Shown: piece after piece, positions 1-7,250 of the stretch | Position numbering within the stretch: the first letter of the stretch is position 1 | How the letters are laid out: each line of letters starts with the position of its first letter | NCBI RefSeq assembly: GCF_037076565.1 | Contig: NZ_AP029028.1 | Span: forward strand, 2,604,001 to 2,668,000 | Length of the DNA: 64,000 bases | Origin: Herbaspirillum sp. DW155 | GTDB lineage: Bacteria; Pseudomonadota; Gammaproteobacteria; Burkholderiales; Burkholderiaceae_D | Direction: 5' to 3' | Program-made: the position numbers and the translations under genes | The notes under the pieces: generated by a model | Databases searched by the model: none | What the model saw: only the letters and a program-made list of their open reading frames with translations | What the model was told of the DNA's origin: nothing

Positions 1-60
1 GGTGTTGTTCGTCGTCGTCGTGTCGCTCTTGTTGGACGAATCGCTGTTGCTATCGCTCAT
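1..60 (-). CDS. Prophage protein, N-terminus only (partial)
   Basis: An ATG at 60 overlaps the stop of the preceding gene (ATGA arrangement) and opens a frame that runs off the left edge. The 20 visible residues are almost all Ser, Asp, Asn, Thr and Lys. In PM2-like genomes structural genes such as the spike follow the capsid gene, so a structural role is possible, but nothing in the visible part proves it. Confidence 0.5.
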   Translation of the reverse strand, partial: MSDSNSDSSNKSDTTTTNNT

Positions 61-446
61 CGCAATCTCTTTCTCATCACCACCGCTGCTACCTCGAAGC
101 CGGCGCGCTTGGCTTTCTTTATCAGTCCTGGCCGGCGTGTCTGGAAACCTATCGAATCGAAATCCCGCGCCTGCTGCTCTATCAGCGCAATGCCGTAATG
201 CGCCAGGTCAACCGGTGCGCGTCCTCCGGCCAGCAGAATCCACACTTCTGGACCATGCACTTCCAGGAGGTATGCGCCGACTATTTCACCGTCCAGCATC
301 ACCTTGAATGCCTCGCCTCGCGCCAACAACTGATCCAGCGTTTCAGCTGGATTCGTCTTCACGCGCTCAGTGCGAGCACCTTCCAGCAGGTGCCGGACTT
401 CGCCCACCTCGCACCGTGCGAACGTCAGTTGCGCGTCAGCAGCCAT
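57..446 (-). CDS. Small GNAT-like acetyltransferase fold protein of the prophage
   Basis: 129 residues. The pattern resembles a minimal GNAT fold: a beta hairpin around residues 45-62 (AFKVMLDGEIVGAYLLEV), a central strand (VWILLAGG), a helix (ALIEQQARDFD), and a C-terminal segment GLIKKAKRAGFEV like the closing helix and strand of GNAT enzymes. The classic R/Q-x-x-G-x-G/A acetyl-CoA loop is not obvious, so it may be inactive or bind something else. The start overlaps the upstream gene by 22 bp and the stop overlaps the next start, so translation is coupled in the structural operon. The function in the virus is unknown. Confidence 0.5.
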   Translation of the reverse strand: MAADAQLTFARCEVGEVRHLLEGARTERVKTNPAETLDQLLARGEAFKVMLDGEIVGAYLLEVHGPEVWILLAGGRAPVDLAHYGIALIEQQARDFDSIGFQTRRPGLIKKAKRAGFEVAAVVMRKRLR

Positions 447-721
447 ACCGCCAGAACTCCTAATATCAAGACCGGATTCAGGCGCTGGGCCACGCTGGAC
501 CCCACCGGTTCAGAATTCAGGCCGCCGCCGTTCGCGCCGGTCGATCCTTGAGCAGACGGGTTGCCCGAACTCTTCACCTGTACCACCCAGCCCGAGTTAT
601 CGAAGTTGAATGGCGTCAGCACCGATGGCGCGATGGTCGAATAGTTGGAAGCCCCGGACTGCGCGCTTGGCGATACCATGAAGCTAGGCACGCCAGCAAA
701 GGTATTCACAGGAACAGCCAT
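425..721 (-). CDS. Prophage virion-associated membrane protein candidate
   Basis: 98 residues from an ATG at 721. The N-terminal 75 residues are rich in Ser, Gly, Asn, Pro and Val with no predicted helix. The C-terminus is a single hydrophobic segment (NPVLILGVLAVWLL) ending in TRN. A soluble head with a C-terminal membrane anchor fits a protein of the internal membrane of a PM2-like virion, but no specific family is recognised. It starts 2 bp after the stop of the 724-990 gene and overlaps the GNAT-like gene by 22 bp. Confidence 0.5.
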   Translation of the reverse strand: MAVPVNTFAGVPSFMVSPSAQSGASNYSTIAPSVLTPFNFDNSGWVVQVKSSGNPSAQGSTGANGGGLNSEPVGSSVAQRLNPVLILGVLAVWLLTRN

Positions 722-723
722 CT

Positions 724-990
724 TCAGCCCTTCTTGAAGACCACATAGAGCAGGCCGGCGACGATCAGCAGCGGCATGATGTTGCCGCTGGTGCCGACCG
801 ATACACCAATGGTCGGGCCGCTCTGCGGCGCGCCCACGGTGTTCGACAGGTTGTAAGCGGCATTGACCGCTGCGCCCGAGAGCCCATACAGGAACAGGTC
901 CGCCCAGTTCGACGCCGCCGGGTTCATCTGCTGCGGGGCCAACTGGTCCGGCACACCGTTCGGCCACACTGCCGAATTGATCGGGTCCAT
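724..990 (-). CDS. Small prophage protein with C-terminal membrane anchor
   Basis: 88 residues. The N-terminal half is polar with many Asn, Pro and Ala residues and a short amphipathic stretch (WADLFLYGLSGAAVNAAYNL). The C-terminus is a hydrophobic helix (IMPLLIVAGLLYVVF) followed by KKG, giving a single-pass topology with a positive tail. It lies 13 bp downstream of the capsid gene in the same operon. The layout matches its neighbour at 425-721, so both may be minor membrane proteins of the virion. Function is inferred from position only. Confidence 0.5.
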   Translation of the reverse strand: MDPINSAVWPNGVPDQLAPQQMNPAASNWADLFLYGLSGAAVNAAYNLSNTVGAPQSGPTIGVSVGTSGNIMPLLIVAGLLYVVFKKG

Positions 991-1003
991 GTCTGCCCCC
1001 CGA

Positions 1004-1855
1004 TTACAGATTGGTGATGGCGTCCAGCACCTCGACCACGGTGTTGACCGAATCCGCGGCGGTCAGATAGGCGTTCACCTCGAAGGTGTCGTACACCTGC
1101 GCGGTGCCGTTCGCCACGTTGCTGACGGTGGTCACGTGCGCATCGTGGTTGTTGTCCAGGATGAAGTCCGTGATGTAGAACTGCGCCTGCGGAGCCTTCT
1201 TCTGCTGCACTTGCAGGAAACGATTTGCCAAGCAGGTCTGATCCCAGATCACCTGGCCGTTCTTCTTCACTTCCACGCGGTTGATGTTGCCGTTCGCGCT
1301 GGCGGTGAAGTTGGTGCCGGCGTACTGGTGATGCAGTCGCTTGAGCAGCGCACCACGGAACGAGAGGGGCAGAGTCACCTTGCCGCCTACCGCGCTCGAT
1401 GCGGGGAAGTTCAGGAGCTTGAGTACCAGCGGGTTGTTTTGGCTGGGCTCGAAGAAGCCGGTTGCGTCGATCTTCGGTGCGACAGCGGTGCCCAGGATGG
1501 TGATTTCAACGATCACATCGCCCACGGGCAGTGCGGCGGTGAGGTCGATGCCGCCCACTTCCTTCACGGGGAAAATGGCCTGGTCACGTTCGGTGAAGTC
1601 CAGGTACAGGAACCCGGCTTGATCCGCGTTGCCCTTGTAGTTGTTGATCGCGTTCAGCTGGGCGATGGTCAAATCCCACATCAGGCGCGGGCCGATCTTC
1701 ACCTTTATGGCCGCGATGTGGGCTTTGGTGAAGGTGGTGCCCGACAGCGCCAGCATGATGCCGACCAGCGTTTGCGTGCCGCCCGCCGGAATGCGCAGAG
1801 TTGCGACCGCGCCGGCGGCTACGTTGACCGGCTGTTGCAGAGGAAAGTTAATCAT
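1004..1855 (-). CDS. Major capsid protein, PM2 P2-like double jelly roll
   Basis: 283 residues, close to the roughly 270 of PM2 P2. The N-terminus (PVNVAAGAVATLRIPAGGT) and the segment IAAIKVKIGPRLMWDLTIAQ, followed by a short strand FLYLDFTERD, match the pattern I recall for the N-terminal P2 domain, where an NVAAG-type start and a GRLL...LN segment recur. The rest alternates beta strands and Asn/Gly loops, as expected for two stacked jelly rolls. It is the largest structural gene and is preceded by three micro-membrane protein genes. Established: P2 forms pseudohexameric capsomers on the membrane vesicle. Inferred: the same role here. A structure prediction would settle it. Confidence 0.72.
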   Translation of the reverse strand: MINFPLQQPVNVAAGAVATLRIPAGGTQTLVGIMLALSGTTFTKAHIAAIKVKIGPRLMWDLTIAQLNAINNYKGNADQAGFLYLDFTERDQAIFPVKEVGGIDLTAALPVGDVIVEITILGTAVAPKIDATGFFEPSQNNPLVLKLLNFPASSAVGGKVTLPLSFRGALLKRLHHQYAGTNFTASANGNINRVEVKKNGQVIWDQTCLANRFLQVQQKKAPQAQFYITDFILDNNHDAHVTTVSNVANGTAQVYDTFEVNAYLTAADSVNTVVEVLDAITNL

Positions 1856-1873
1856 GGTTTTTCTGTTCCCGTG

Positions 1874-1978
1874 TTATGCCAGCAGTGCGGTCTGCACAAA
1901 CTGGCGCGTGACGCTGATGCGGTTCATGCAGTAGATGACTGCCAGCGTCACAATGGTTGTCTTGATGGCGTCTTTCAT
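1874..1978 (-). CDS. 34-residue prophage membrane peptide
   Basis: A short frame starts at an ATG at 1978 and stops just before the capsid gene. A short charged N-terminus (MKDAIK) precedes a hydrophobic segment (TTIVTLAVIYCM), then a basic polar tail. It has the same direction and tight spacing as its neighbours. PM2-type virions contain several small single-pass membrane proteins, so a virion membrane role is likely but unproven. Confidence 0.5.
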   Translation of the reverse strand: MKDAIKTTIVTLAVIYCMNRISVTRQFVQTALLA

Positions 1979-1994
1979 GGCGGTGGCCGTGGTG

Positions 1995-2105
1995 TTACGG
2001 CAGCAGGCTGGCAACGCTGGAAGGCAACGTAACGTTGTTCTTCACCAGCTTGGCGGCAGCGATCACGACCAGGATGAATGCGGCTTCTTTCAGGTAGGTT
2101 TTCAT
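1995..2105 (-). CDS. 36-residue prophage membrane peptide
   Basis: The ATG at 2105 follows the stop of the preceding micro-ORF by 13 bp, with GGGGA upstream as a ribosome-binding site. The sequence begins MKTYLKEAAFILVVIAAAKL, one hydrophobic helix, followed by a polar tail ending LLP. It is one of three consecutive tiny membrane ORFs between the ATPase and capsid genes. Confidence 0.55.
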   Translation of the reverse strand: MKTYLKEAAFILVVIAAAKLVKNNVTLPSSVASLLP

Positions 2106-2118
2106 GGGTTCCCCAGTG

Positions 2119-2253
2119 TTAAGAATCGTAGGACTTGACAAGGGCTTTCAGGGCCGGCACTCGGGAAACCACCCAGGCCACCACGATGACCGCGATGCCC
2201 GTAGCGATGATTTCTTGAGAGATTTTTTCCGCCGATGGAAAGAACTTGTTCAT
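2119..2253 (-). CDS. 44-residue prophage membrane peptide
   Basis: It begins MNKFFPSAEKISQEIIATGI and continues through a hydrophobic core (AVIVVAWVV) to a basic amphipathic end (RVPALKALVKSYDS). It is the first of three micro-membrane ORFs and starts 92 bp downstream of the ATPase stop. Topology and position suggest a structural membrane component. Confidence 0.55.
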   Translation of the reverse strand: MNKFFPSAEKISQEIIATGIAVIVVAWVVSRVPALKALVKSYDS

Positions 2254-2345
2254 GCCTTCTTCAGTTCGTTGAATCAGGCTTCATCTGACCATTTCCGGCG
2301 GCCCGTAAACAGCCCCCTCCCCTGCACCTACGGATACCCCTACGC

Positions 2346-3059
2346 CTAGGCGCGTTTCCTTCCCGTAGTGCTGCGCACCTGGCTGGTTTTTTCGTCGCCT
2401 ACCTGCAACGGTTTTTCGTTGATCCGGCCCGATGCCGGGTGAATCGTGCCGCGCACGATGTTTCGGCCCTCACGGTGCCATTCGAGGTAATGCAGGTCGG
2501 GCAGATCGCGTATGAGGTCGGGATTGATGTCCATGCGCTGCGCCACCGCCTTGCGGTGCGGTAGCTCGCCCAGGAATCCGACATGGATCAGGGTTGCGTT
2601 CGAGAGAAACGATTTATCAATCTGGGCCGGGAACTGGCTGCACCCGATGACATGCACGCCCTCATGCCGGCCAGAGTTGCACATTCGACGCCATAGGGGC
2701 GGCGCATGCTGCGCCGTGGTGAAGTTCGACAGTTCCTCGACCAGGAAACAGCAGTTCCGCGCACCATAGGTGAGCTGGCATGCCAAGTCAAAAATCTTGG
2801 CGAAGTGGTCCGCGCTGCACATCTTGGGGAAGACGTAGCGCACGGCAAACGGGCCGCGATCGCCAGCCGCTGCCACGATGCGCGCCAGGTCACCGGCCTT
2901 CGAAACCGGTTGAGCGAATGCGCCGTATTCATCCTGTGGGTCCAGAATTAGAATACGGCGCATTTTGCGGCGTTTTAGCTCCGCCTTTACCCATGCCCCC
3001 TTACCGGTCCCCGATTGCCCCATCACGGCCCAGATTTGGGCCTTATTCTGGACGCTCAT
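2346..3059 (-). CDS. Genome-packaging ATPase, HerA/FtsK-like (PM2 P9 type)
   Basis: 237 residues from an ATG at 3059. Walker A is GQSGTGKG (residues 14-21). A strand with DPQDEYGAF follows near residue 40. Walker B is CCFLVEEL with the catalytic acidic pair, and the GCSQFPAQID segment carries the conserved sensor glutamine of the A32/HerA group. The length fits the small packaging ATPases of membrane-containing phages, and the protein lacks the membrane segment typical of inoviral Zot. It overlaps the upstream gene by 17 bp. Established: these ATPases translocate DNA into preformed procapsids. Inferred: the same role, supported by the nearby capsid gene. Confidence 0.75.
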   Translation of the reverse strand: MSVQNKAQIWAVMGQSGTGKGAWVKAELKRRKMRRILILDPQDEYGAFAQPVSKAGDLARIVAAAGDRGPFAVRYVFPKMCSADHFAKIFDLACQLTYGARNCCFLVEELSNFTTAQHAPPLWRRMCNSGRHEGVHVIGCSQFPAQIDKSFLSNATLIHVGFLGELPHRKAVAQRMDINPDLIRDLPDLHYLEWHREGRNIVRGTIHPASGRINEKPLQVGDEKTSQVRSTTGRKRA

Positions 3060-3444
3060 CGGGCTTGCCTTCCTCCGGTTTCTGGGCGGCCAGCGCCTTG
3101 CGGTTCCGGTAGGCCATGATGGCCGGCATGGAGAATCCGAATGCGCCGATAGCCAGCATGAGTTCCGGCGAATCGCCCGGCCCGTTCCAGCCGTGTTTTT
3201 CGGCCACCGGGGCAATCTTGCGCGCCAGGTTCAGTTTCGCTTCGTCGGTGTACGCGGCGGCCACTTCAGGGAACATGCCGCATATGACGAAGGCCAGGGC
3301 TTCCGGAATCATCATCCATTCAAGCGCGGCGGCGTCCGGATTGGCCGGTGCCGGGCCGGCGATGGCGGCTTGCGCCTGCTGCGCGGTGTCGTTGTCGATG
3401 TTGTCGCCCTGCGCGATCAGGGCTTGCATGTCTTGCTCAGTCAC
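3043..3444 (-). CDS. Prophage membrane protein of unknown function
   Basis: 133 residues if the GTG at 3444 is used; this start has GGAGG at good spacing and overlaps the upstream stop by 8 bp. An ATG at 3429 is the alternative. The N-terminal half is soluble and rich in Ala, Gln and Asp. A first hydrophobic stretch lies near ALAFVICGMF and a second near LMLAIGAFGFSMPAIM, followed by a charged Lys/Glu/Pro tail. I do not recognise a family. Its position just before the ATPase suggests a role in the membrane or in packaging. Confidence 0.5.
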   Translation of the reverse strand: MTEQDMQALIAQGDNIDNDTAQQAQAAIAGPAPANPDAAALEWMMIPEALAFVICGMFPEVAAAYTDEAKLNLARKIAPVAEKHGWNGPGDSPELMLAIGAFGFSMPAIMAYRNRKALAAQKPEEGKPDERPE

Positions 3445-3763
3445 TGAACAGCCCTCCGAACATGGGTCGGCCAGACTTCGGCGGGATGGGGGCGGGCGGC
3501 AGGTCGGCAGGTGCCGGCGCTGGTGCCGGTTCCTTTTCGGGTTCTGGTGCCGGTGGCGGCAGGTCCAGCTTTTCGGCGCGGGTCTTGCGCAGCAGATGTT
3601 CTGCCTGCTCTTGCGTCCGGGTGTGCATCTGGATGCCACAGCCCTTGCAGTGTACGTATGGGTATGCGGTCTGGCCTTCGGCCTTGTCCGTCTTGAGTTT
3701 CACGTGTGCCGCTTCATGCGGGCAGCACGGGCAGGCCGTCCGGCCCAGGATTTTCGATGCCAT
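3437..3763 (-). CDS. Prophage zinc-ribbon protein with proline-rich tail
   Basis: 108 residues. The N-terminal domain holds CPCC near residue 11 and CKGCG about 27 residues later, a four-cysteine zinc-ribbon arrangement. A basic helix (EQAEHLLRKTRAEKL) follows, then a long Pro/Ala/Glu-rich linker and a short C-terminus (GRPMFGGLFSD). Zinc-ribbon proteins of small phages often act as transcription regulators or nucleic-acid-binding factors; that role here is inference. The stop overlaps the next gene start by 8 bp. Confidence 0.5.
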   Translation of the reverse strand: MASKILGRTACPCCPHEAAHVKLKTDKAEGQTAYPYVHCKGCGIQMHTRTQEQAEHLLRKTRAEKLDLPPPAPEPEKEPAPAPAPADLPPAPIPPKSGRPMFGGLFSD

Positions 3764-3851
3764 GTAAGGTCCCCTTTTGCCGCGCCCGGTAAGGCGCGGC
3801 CAGTTGGCGGCGACGACGGGCCTTGTGAGCCCGCCGCCCCATTGGAAAAAC

Positions 3852-4193
3852 TTAGGCCGCCTGCGCGGCTTGCTTCGCGGTGCCGGCGTTGTTCGCCAGG
3901 GCGATGAGACTGTCAATCTTTTCGCCCAGTTCATGCACGGCGGCATTGGTCGAATTGTCGATTGCAGCCTGCAGGCCGCTGACGCCGGCCATCACACCTG
4001 CCACGACATCCTCCACGGTCACCGGTGCCGGCGGCGGCACGTCGGCCATGTTGGTGATGATGTCTTCCAACTCATCCTTCGCGATGGCGAAGTTGGTGGA
4101 TTGAGCGCTGGTGATACCGTAGTTGTCACGGATGGTCAGCAGCGATGCCAGCAGCATGCGCAGGCGGCCTTTCGATTCTTGCAAGGTGTTCAT
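3852..4193 (-). CDS. Prophage protein of unknown function
   Basis: 113 residues, mostly helical by composition, with no cysteines and no clear membrane span. It contains a Pro/Ala/Val segment in the middle (VPPPAPVTVEDVV) between two helical halves and an Ala/Gln-rich C-terminus. It starts 1 bp after the 4195-4347 gene. No family recognised. The position between replication and packaging genes suggests an accessory early or structural role. Confidence 0.45.
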   Translation of the reverse strand: MNTLQESKGRLRMLLASLLTIRDNYGITSAQSTNFAIAKDELEDIITNMADVPPPAPVTVEDVVAGVMAGVSGLQAAIDNSTNAAVHELGEKIDSLIALANNAGTAKQAAQAA

Positions 4194-4194
4194 G

Positions 4195-4347
4195 TCATTT
4201 CCCGTCGTTGGAGTTCAACCGCTTCAGTTCGTCCACTTCGGCGCGGAGGCGGTCGAACTCCGTTCCCAAGTCAATCAACACCTGGCGGACGCCTCGCGGC
4301 ACCATCAGGCCCACCACCAGCAAGGCGGCTTCAATTTTTTCGCGCAT
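4195..4347 (-). CDS. 50-residue prophage coiled-coil/membrane peptide
   Basis: The ATG at 4347 has a strong GGGAGA ribosome-binding site and overlaps the end of the replication gene by 17 bp. A short hydrophobic patch (AALLVVGLMV) is followed by an amphipathic heptad-like stretch (FDRLRAEVDELKRLN). No family recognised. Confidence 0.5.
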   Translation of the reverse strand: MREKIEAALLVVGLMVPRGVRQVLIDLGTEFDRLRAEVDELKRLNSNDGK

Positions 4348-6166
4348 GGTTTCTCCCGTATTTGCGATACTCACGGGCCTGCTGCTGGGCGTGGTCCACC
4401 AAATCCAGCATCCGACCCTCACTAATGGCGATTTCCCGGTATTCATCGCTGGCGAACCAGCCCGAGTCATCGAATTTGGCTATCGGATTCGTGCCCTTCA
4501 CTTCCGCCGTCCATGCTGGCGGCGTACAGTTATTGACACGAGTCCAAGGAAAAGCCTCTGCTACTTTTGCGACGGTGCGCCATTCGTACCGCACGGAGCG
4601 ATACGGCCGCTCCGGGCGTGCTTGGTCCCAGGCGTCATAAATGCCCACCGGGCAGCGGCGCTCTGCCATCTCGTATCGACCGTTGACCACCTTCGTTTCC
4701 CTCAACATGCGGAAACGATAGTCACGGCCCATGCACACACCCTGCAACTTCAGGTACGCGCAGTAGTCCACGCGCTTCCCCGTCTCCGCATCTTTCTGGA
4801 TGGCGTGATGCGCCTGCTGCACGGCATCCGTCCCGCCCTCGACTGCATCAGCCTTGATCCGCCGAAACTCACGATATACCGTGATTGGCGGCTCACCGAT
4901 GGCTTGGAACTGGCGAATTCCCCACGTCGATGCCCACGCCTGCACGCGCTCGCCCGGCTGCAATTCCTCATCACCGAAGACGTTTTTCTGCATCCCCATT
5001 GCATCCTTGTGCGCTAGCTTCTTGTCGCCCGTGTTCTTCAGGACGTATTTCAGGATGTATCCCGTTGCCGTTCCCTGGCTGGCCTCGATTCTGATGATTT
5101 TTACGCGGTTCTCCTGCGCGCCCTTTTCCTGTCCATCTTCGGACAATGCATAGCGGCGCATGACGCGAGAGAAATCGGCCTCCTGATCCGATGGCATGAA
5201 CAGCAGCAGGTGCCAGTGCGGGCAACCATCGTGGTGCGGTTCAGCAATGCGCATGCCCAGCGGGCGAATACCCAGGCGGCCATAGGCGGCGCGTATCCGC
5301 GTCCACACCTTTTGAAGATAGTCCTGCGCATCACGGGCCGATGTGCCGATGTAGGCAGGGTTGACCTCGCCCGACTCGGACAGCACCGCGTGATACTTCG
5401 ATGGCGCGGTCAGCGTGACGAACACCCCCACCCACCCGCCACTGTGCGCGTAGTCTTCCATACCACGGATCCGCACCAACACCTCATTGGCCCGGATGAC
5501 ACGATTGGATGGCGTCTTCACCATGATTTCAGCCAGCGTCATGCGGCACACCTCGCCGCCCTCCTGCACGCTTTCCAGCGTGGTCGCCTCTGCCCAATTG
5601 GCATTGCGGGTCTGTTGCTTTGCGTAGCGCGCTGCTGATTCGTCGCTGATGTACAGGCCCGCGAACTTCGACACGCGCCCCAGGCGCATGCCTGCATGCT
5701 CCAACGCCCTCGCGTGCTTCACCTTCAGGCGACGACGCCAGAAGCGCGGATCGCAGCAGCGCGCAATCACCGCTCGCGCAACGATATCGGCCTCTTTCTT
5801 CGGGTCTGGATCGCGCTTGCTCTTCGGCCTATCGCACTTCGGCGGCTCGAGACCCCGCTCGCCGCAGATGGCTTCCATCCGCTCACGCGCCAGACCCTTT
5901 TCTTGGATGCTCATCATTACCCGCGTGCAGGCTTCCGCGCACTGCATTGCCATGATCGACAGATATGCGTCTGTCGCATCGAGAGGTATATCGGCCCCCG
6001 TCATTTCATCCAGCATGCCCGAGAATTCCAGGTACGCGGCTGGCATGGGCTGTCCCACTTGCCAGCCCTTCAGCGTGCGCGACAATGTGCGATGCGCTGC
6101 CCTGCCCCACAACGGAGGCAGGCCCGCCACATAGCGCACGGAATTCTCTTGCCGGATGGTTGGCAT
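4331..6166 (-). CDS. Rolling-circle replication initiator, phage GPA/P12 type HUH endonuclease
   Basis: 611 residues. The metal-binding HUH motif is seen as PHWHLLLF near residue 320, preceded by a strand with VGVFVTLTAPSKYH (the usual motif 1 position). The catalytic tyrosine region is GYILKYVLKN near residue 375, with two tyrosines four residues apart as in superfamily I initiators of phiX174 GPA and PM2 P12. The N-terminal half is basic and may bind origin DNA. Established: such proteins nick one strand and join covalently to its 5' end. Its start overlaps the stop of the upstream 68-residue gene. Confidence 0.85.
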   Translation of the reverse strand: MPTIRQENSVRYVAGLPPLWGRAAHRTLSRTLKGWQVGQPMPAAYLEFSGMLDEMTGADIPLDATDAYLSIMAMQCAEACTRVMMSIQEKGLARERMEAICGERGLEPPKCDRPKSKRDPDPKKEADIVARAVIARCCDPRFWRRRLKVKHARALEHAGMRLGRVSKFAGLYISDESAARYAKQQTRNANWAEATTLESVQEGGEVCRMTLAEIMVKTPSNRVIRANEVLVRIRGMEDYAHSGGWVGVFVTLTAPSKYHAVLSESGEVNPAYIGTSARDAQDYLQKVWTRIRAAYGRLGIRPLGMRIAEPHHDGCPHWHLLLFMPSDQEADFSRVMRRYALSEDGQEKGAQENRVKIIRIEASQGTATGYILKYVLKNTGDKKLAHKDAMGMQKNVFGDEELQPGERVQAWASTWGIRQFQAIGEPPITVYREFRRIKADAVEGGTDAVQQAHHAIQKDAETGKRVDYCAYLKLQGVCMGRDYRFRMLRETKVVNGRYEMAERRCPVGIYDAWDQARPERPYRSVRYEWRTVAKVAEAFPWTRVNNCTPPAWTAEVKGTNPIAKFDDSGWFASDEYREIAISEGRMLDLVDHAQQQAREYRKYGRNHARKN

Positions 6167-6372
6167 CAGTGCGCCTCGATGCTCGAAAGGATGACGCGTT
6201 GCAGGCCGTCATTCAGTTCATCAAGTGCGCGCTGCGCCTGCTCGAACAGTGCCACCGGCACCTGTACGCGTGCTTCCTTCAGCGCCGCCACCTCAAGTTC
6301 CAGGCGGCGGCGCACGTCGGCATGCAGCTCTAGGCCCATGCCTATGACTGCGATTTGTCCTTCATGCAGCAT
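6166..6372 (-). CDS. 68-residue prophage early protein
   Basis: Starts at an ATG at 6372 inside the end of the preceding gene and stops in the ATG of the replication gene, so the three are translationally coupled. Mostly helical (RRRLELEVAALKEARV and FEQAQRALDELNDGL), suggesting a small dimeric coiled coil. No family recognised. Confidence 0.45.
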   Translation of the reverse strand: MLHEGQIAVIGMGLELHADVRRRLELEVAALKEARVQVPVALFEQAQRALDELNDGLQRVILSSIEAH

Positions 6373-6562
6373 ATGCGCCCTGCTTATTGAGCTTGCTAAT
6401 GATCTTCCGCGCAAATGCTTCCCGTCCCTTCCAGCGTTCGGCAATCTCCGTCCAATTCTGGCGACGGGCTTCCTCCATCCGCTGCTGGCAGTCTTCCACG
6501 CGGATCATCATGACCGCACAGAGCAAGTTCACATCATCGTCATCCAGTTCCAGGGTTCGCAT
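6362..6562 (-). CDS. 66-residue prophage early protein
   Basis: Acidic N-terminus (MRTLELDDDDVN), then two amphipathic helices rich in Glu, Arg, Gln and Lys. No membrane segment or motif I recognise. It starts 3 bp after the small membrane peptide gene and overlaps the next gene by 11 bp, so it belongs to the early operon driven from the intergenic region at 6671-6909. Confidence 0.45.
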   Translation of the reverse strand: MRTLELDDDDVNLLCAVMMIRVEDCQQRMEEARRQNWTEIAERWKGREAFARKIISKLNKQGAYAA

Positions 6563-6565
6563 GTT

Positions 6566-6670
6566 TCACCCCTTCACTACGTCAAGTGCGGCGAGGATGG
6601 TGGCCGAGCACAGCAGACCGAAGCCGATAGCGCACATTGCGATATCTTGGAATTTGTTGCTTTTCGACAT
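6566..6670 (-). CDS. 34-residue prophage membrane peptide, first gene of the leftward operon
   Basis: The ATG at 6670 follows a GGGGG stretch. MSKSNKFQDIAM is followed by a hydrophobic segment (CAIGFGLLCSATILAAL). First leftward gene after the regulatory region; role unknown. Confidence 0.4.
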   Translation of the reverse strand: MSKSNKFQDIAMCAIGFGLLCSATILAALDVVKG

Positions 6671-6909
6671 GAGACCCCCTAGGTCTTGGCCCTCCCCCGG
6701 CGAAACTCGACCGGGGGCGGCTTGGCCGCTGTGCCTAGGGGAGCGATGAAGAACCCCGGTCGATGCCGAAATATAGTTCAAGCGCCGTTGACATGTCAAC
6801 GGTATTAATACGTTGTATGTCTATGTACATTGAACGTTTGAGGGGCTACGCCTATCATACGGCTACGCCGCCTACGCGTAGGCGTACATAGCCCTAGGAG
6901 AGCACTCGT
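6671..6909. promoter_or_regulatory. Prophage control region with two perfect palindromes
   Basis: This AT-rich divergent region separates the leftward replication and structural operon from the rightward regulator gene. It contains an 18-bp perfect palindrome CCGTTGACATGTCAACGG at 6785-6802 and a 16-bp one, CGCCTACGCGTAGGCG, at 6869-6884. The first sits near the expected leftward promoter and the second just before the regulator's ribosome-binding site. They are good operator candidates for the 6910-7233 protein. Confidence 0.55.
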
Positions 6910-7233
6910 ATGAAAACGCCCGAATATCTGGATGCAGTGAAGAGGAAATTGGACTTGCCGTCCGATTACGCCCTGGCAAAGGTGCTAGGTGTCACTCGCG
7001 GTTCCGTCAGCAACTTGCAGGCCGGTAAATCCGCCATGTGTGATGAAACCGCCGTTCGTGTCGCCGAGATTCTCGGCATGCCGTCCGGTCAAGTCTTGAT
7101 TGACATGCATATGGAGCGCTCGAAGGCTCCCGAGGTGCGTGCCGCATGGCAGAGCGTCATGCAACGCCTGTCGGCGTCTTTTGATTTCCTCATGCCACGC
7201 TCTACCCCGCGCCTGAGAGGCGTGGTGGCATGA
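6910..7233 (+). CDS. Cro/CI-like phage transcription regulator
   Basis: 107 residues, ATG preceded by AGGAGAG. Residues 10-60 form a helix-turn-helix (DYALAKVLGVTRGSVSNLQA) followed by AVRVAEILGMPSGQVLIDMH, a layout resembling DUF3693-type phage regulators. The C-terminus is a short helix and a basic tail. It is the only rightward gene of the prophage and sits next to the palindromic operators, so it probably controls the switch to the leftward operon. Whether it acts as a lysogeny repressor or as a Cro-type factor cannot be told. Confidence 0.7.
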   Translation: MKTPEYLDAVKRKLDLPSDYALAKVLGVTRGSVSNLQAGKSAMCDETAVRVAEILGMPSGQVLIDMHMERSKAPEVRAAWQSVMQRLSASFDFLMPRSTPRLRGVVA

Positions 7234-7250
7234 GGTAAAGGGTAGGCTTC

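Noticed and set aside
2346..3059. Zot-like protein and hence a filamentous prophage
   Set aside because: The ATPase lacks a membrane segment, and the capsid and HUH genes fit a PM2-type virus; no inoviral coat or adsorption gene is seen.
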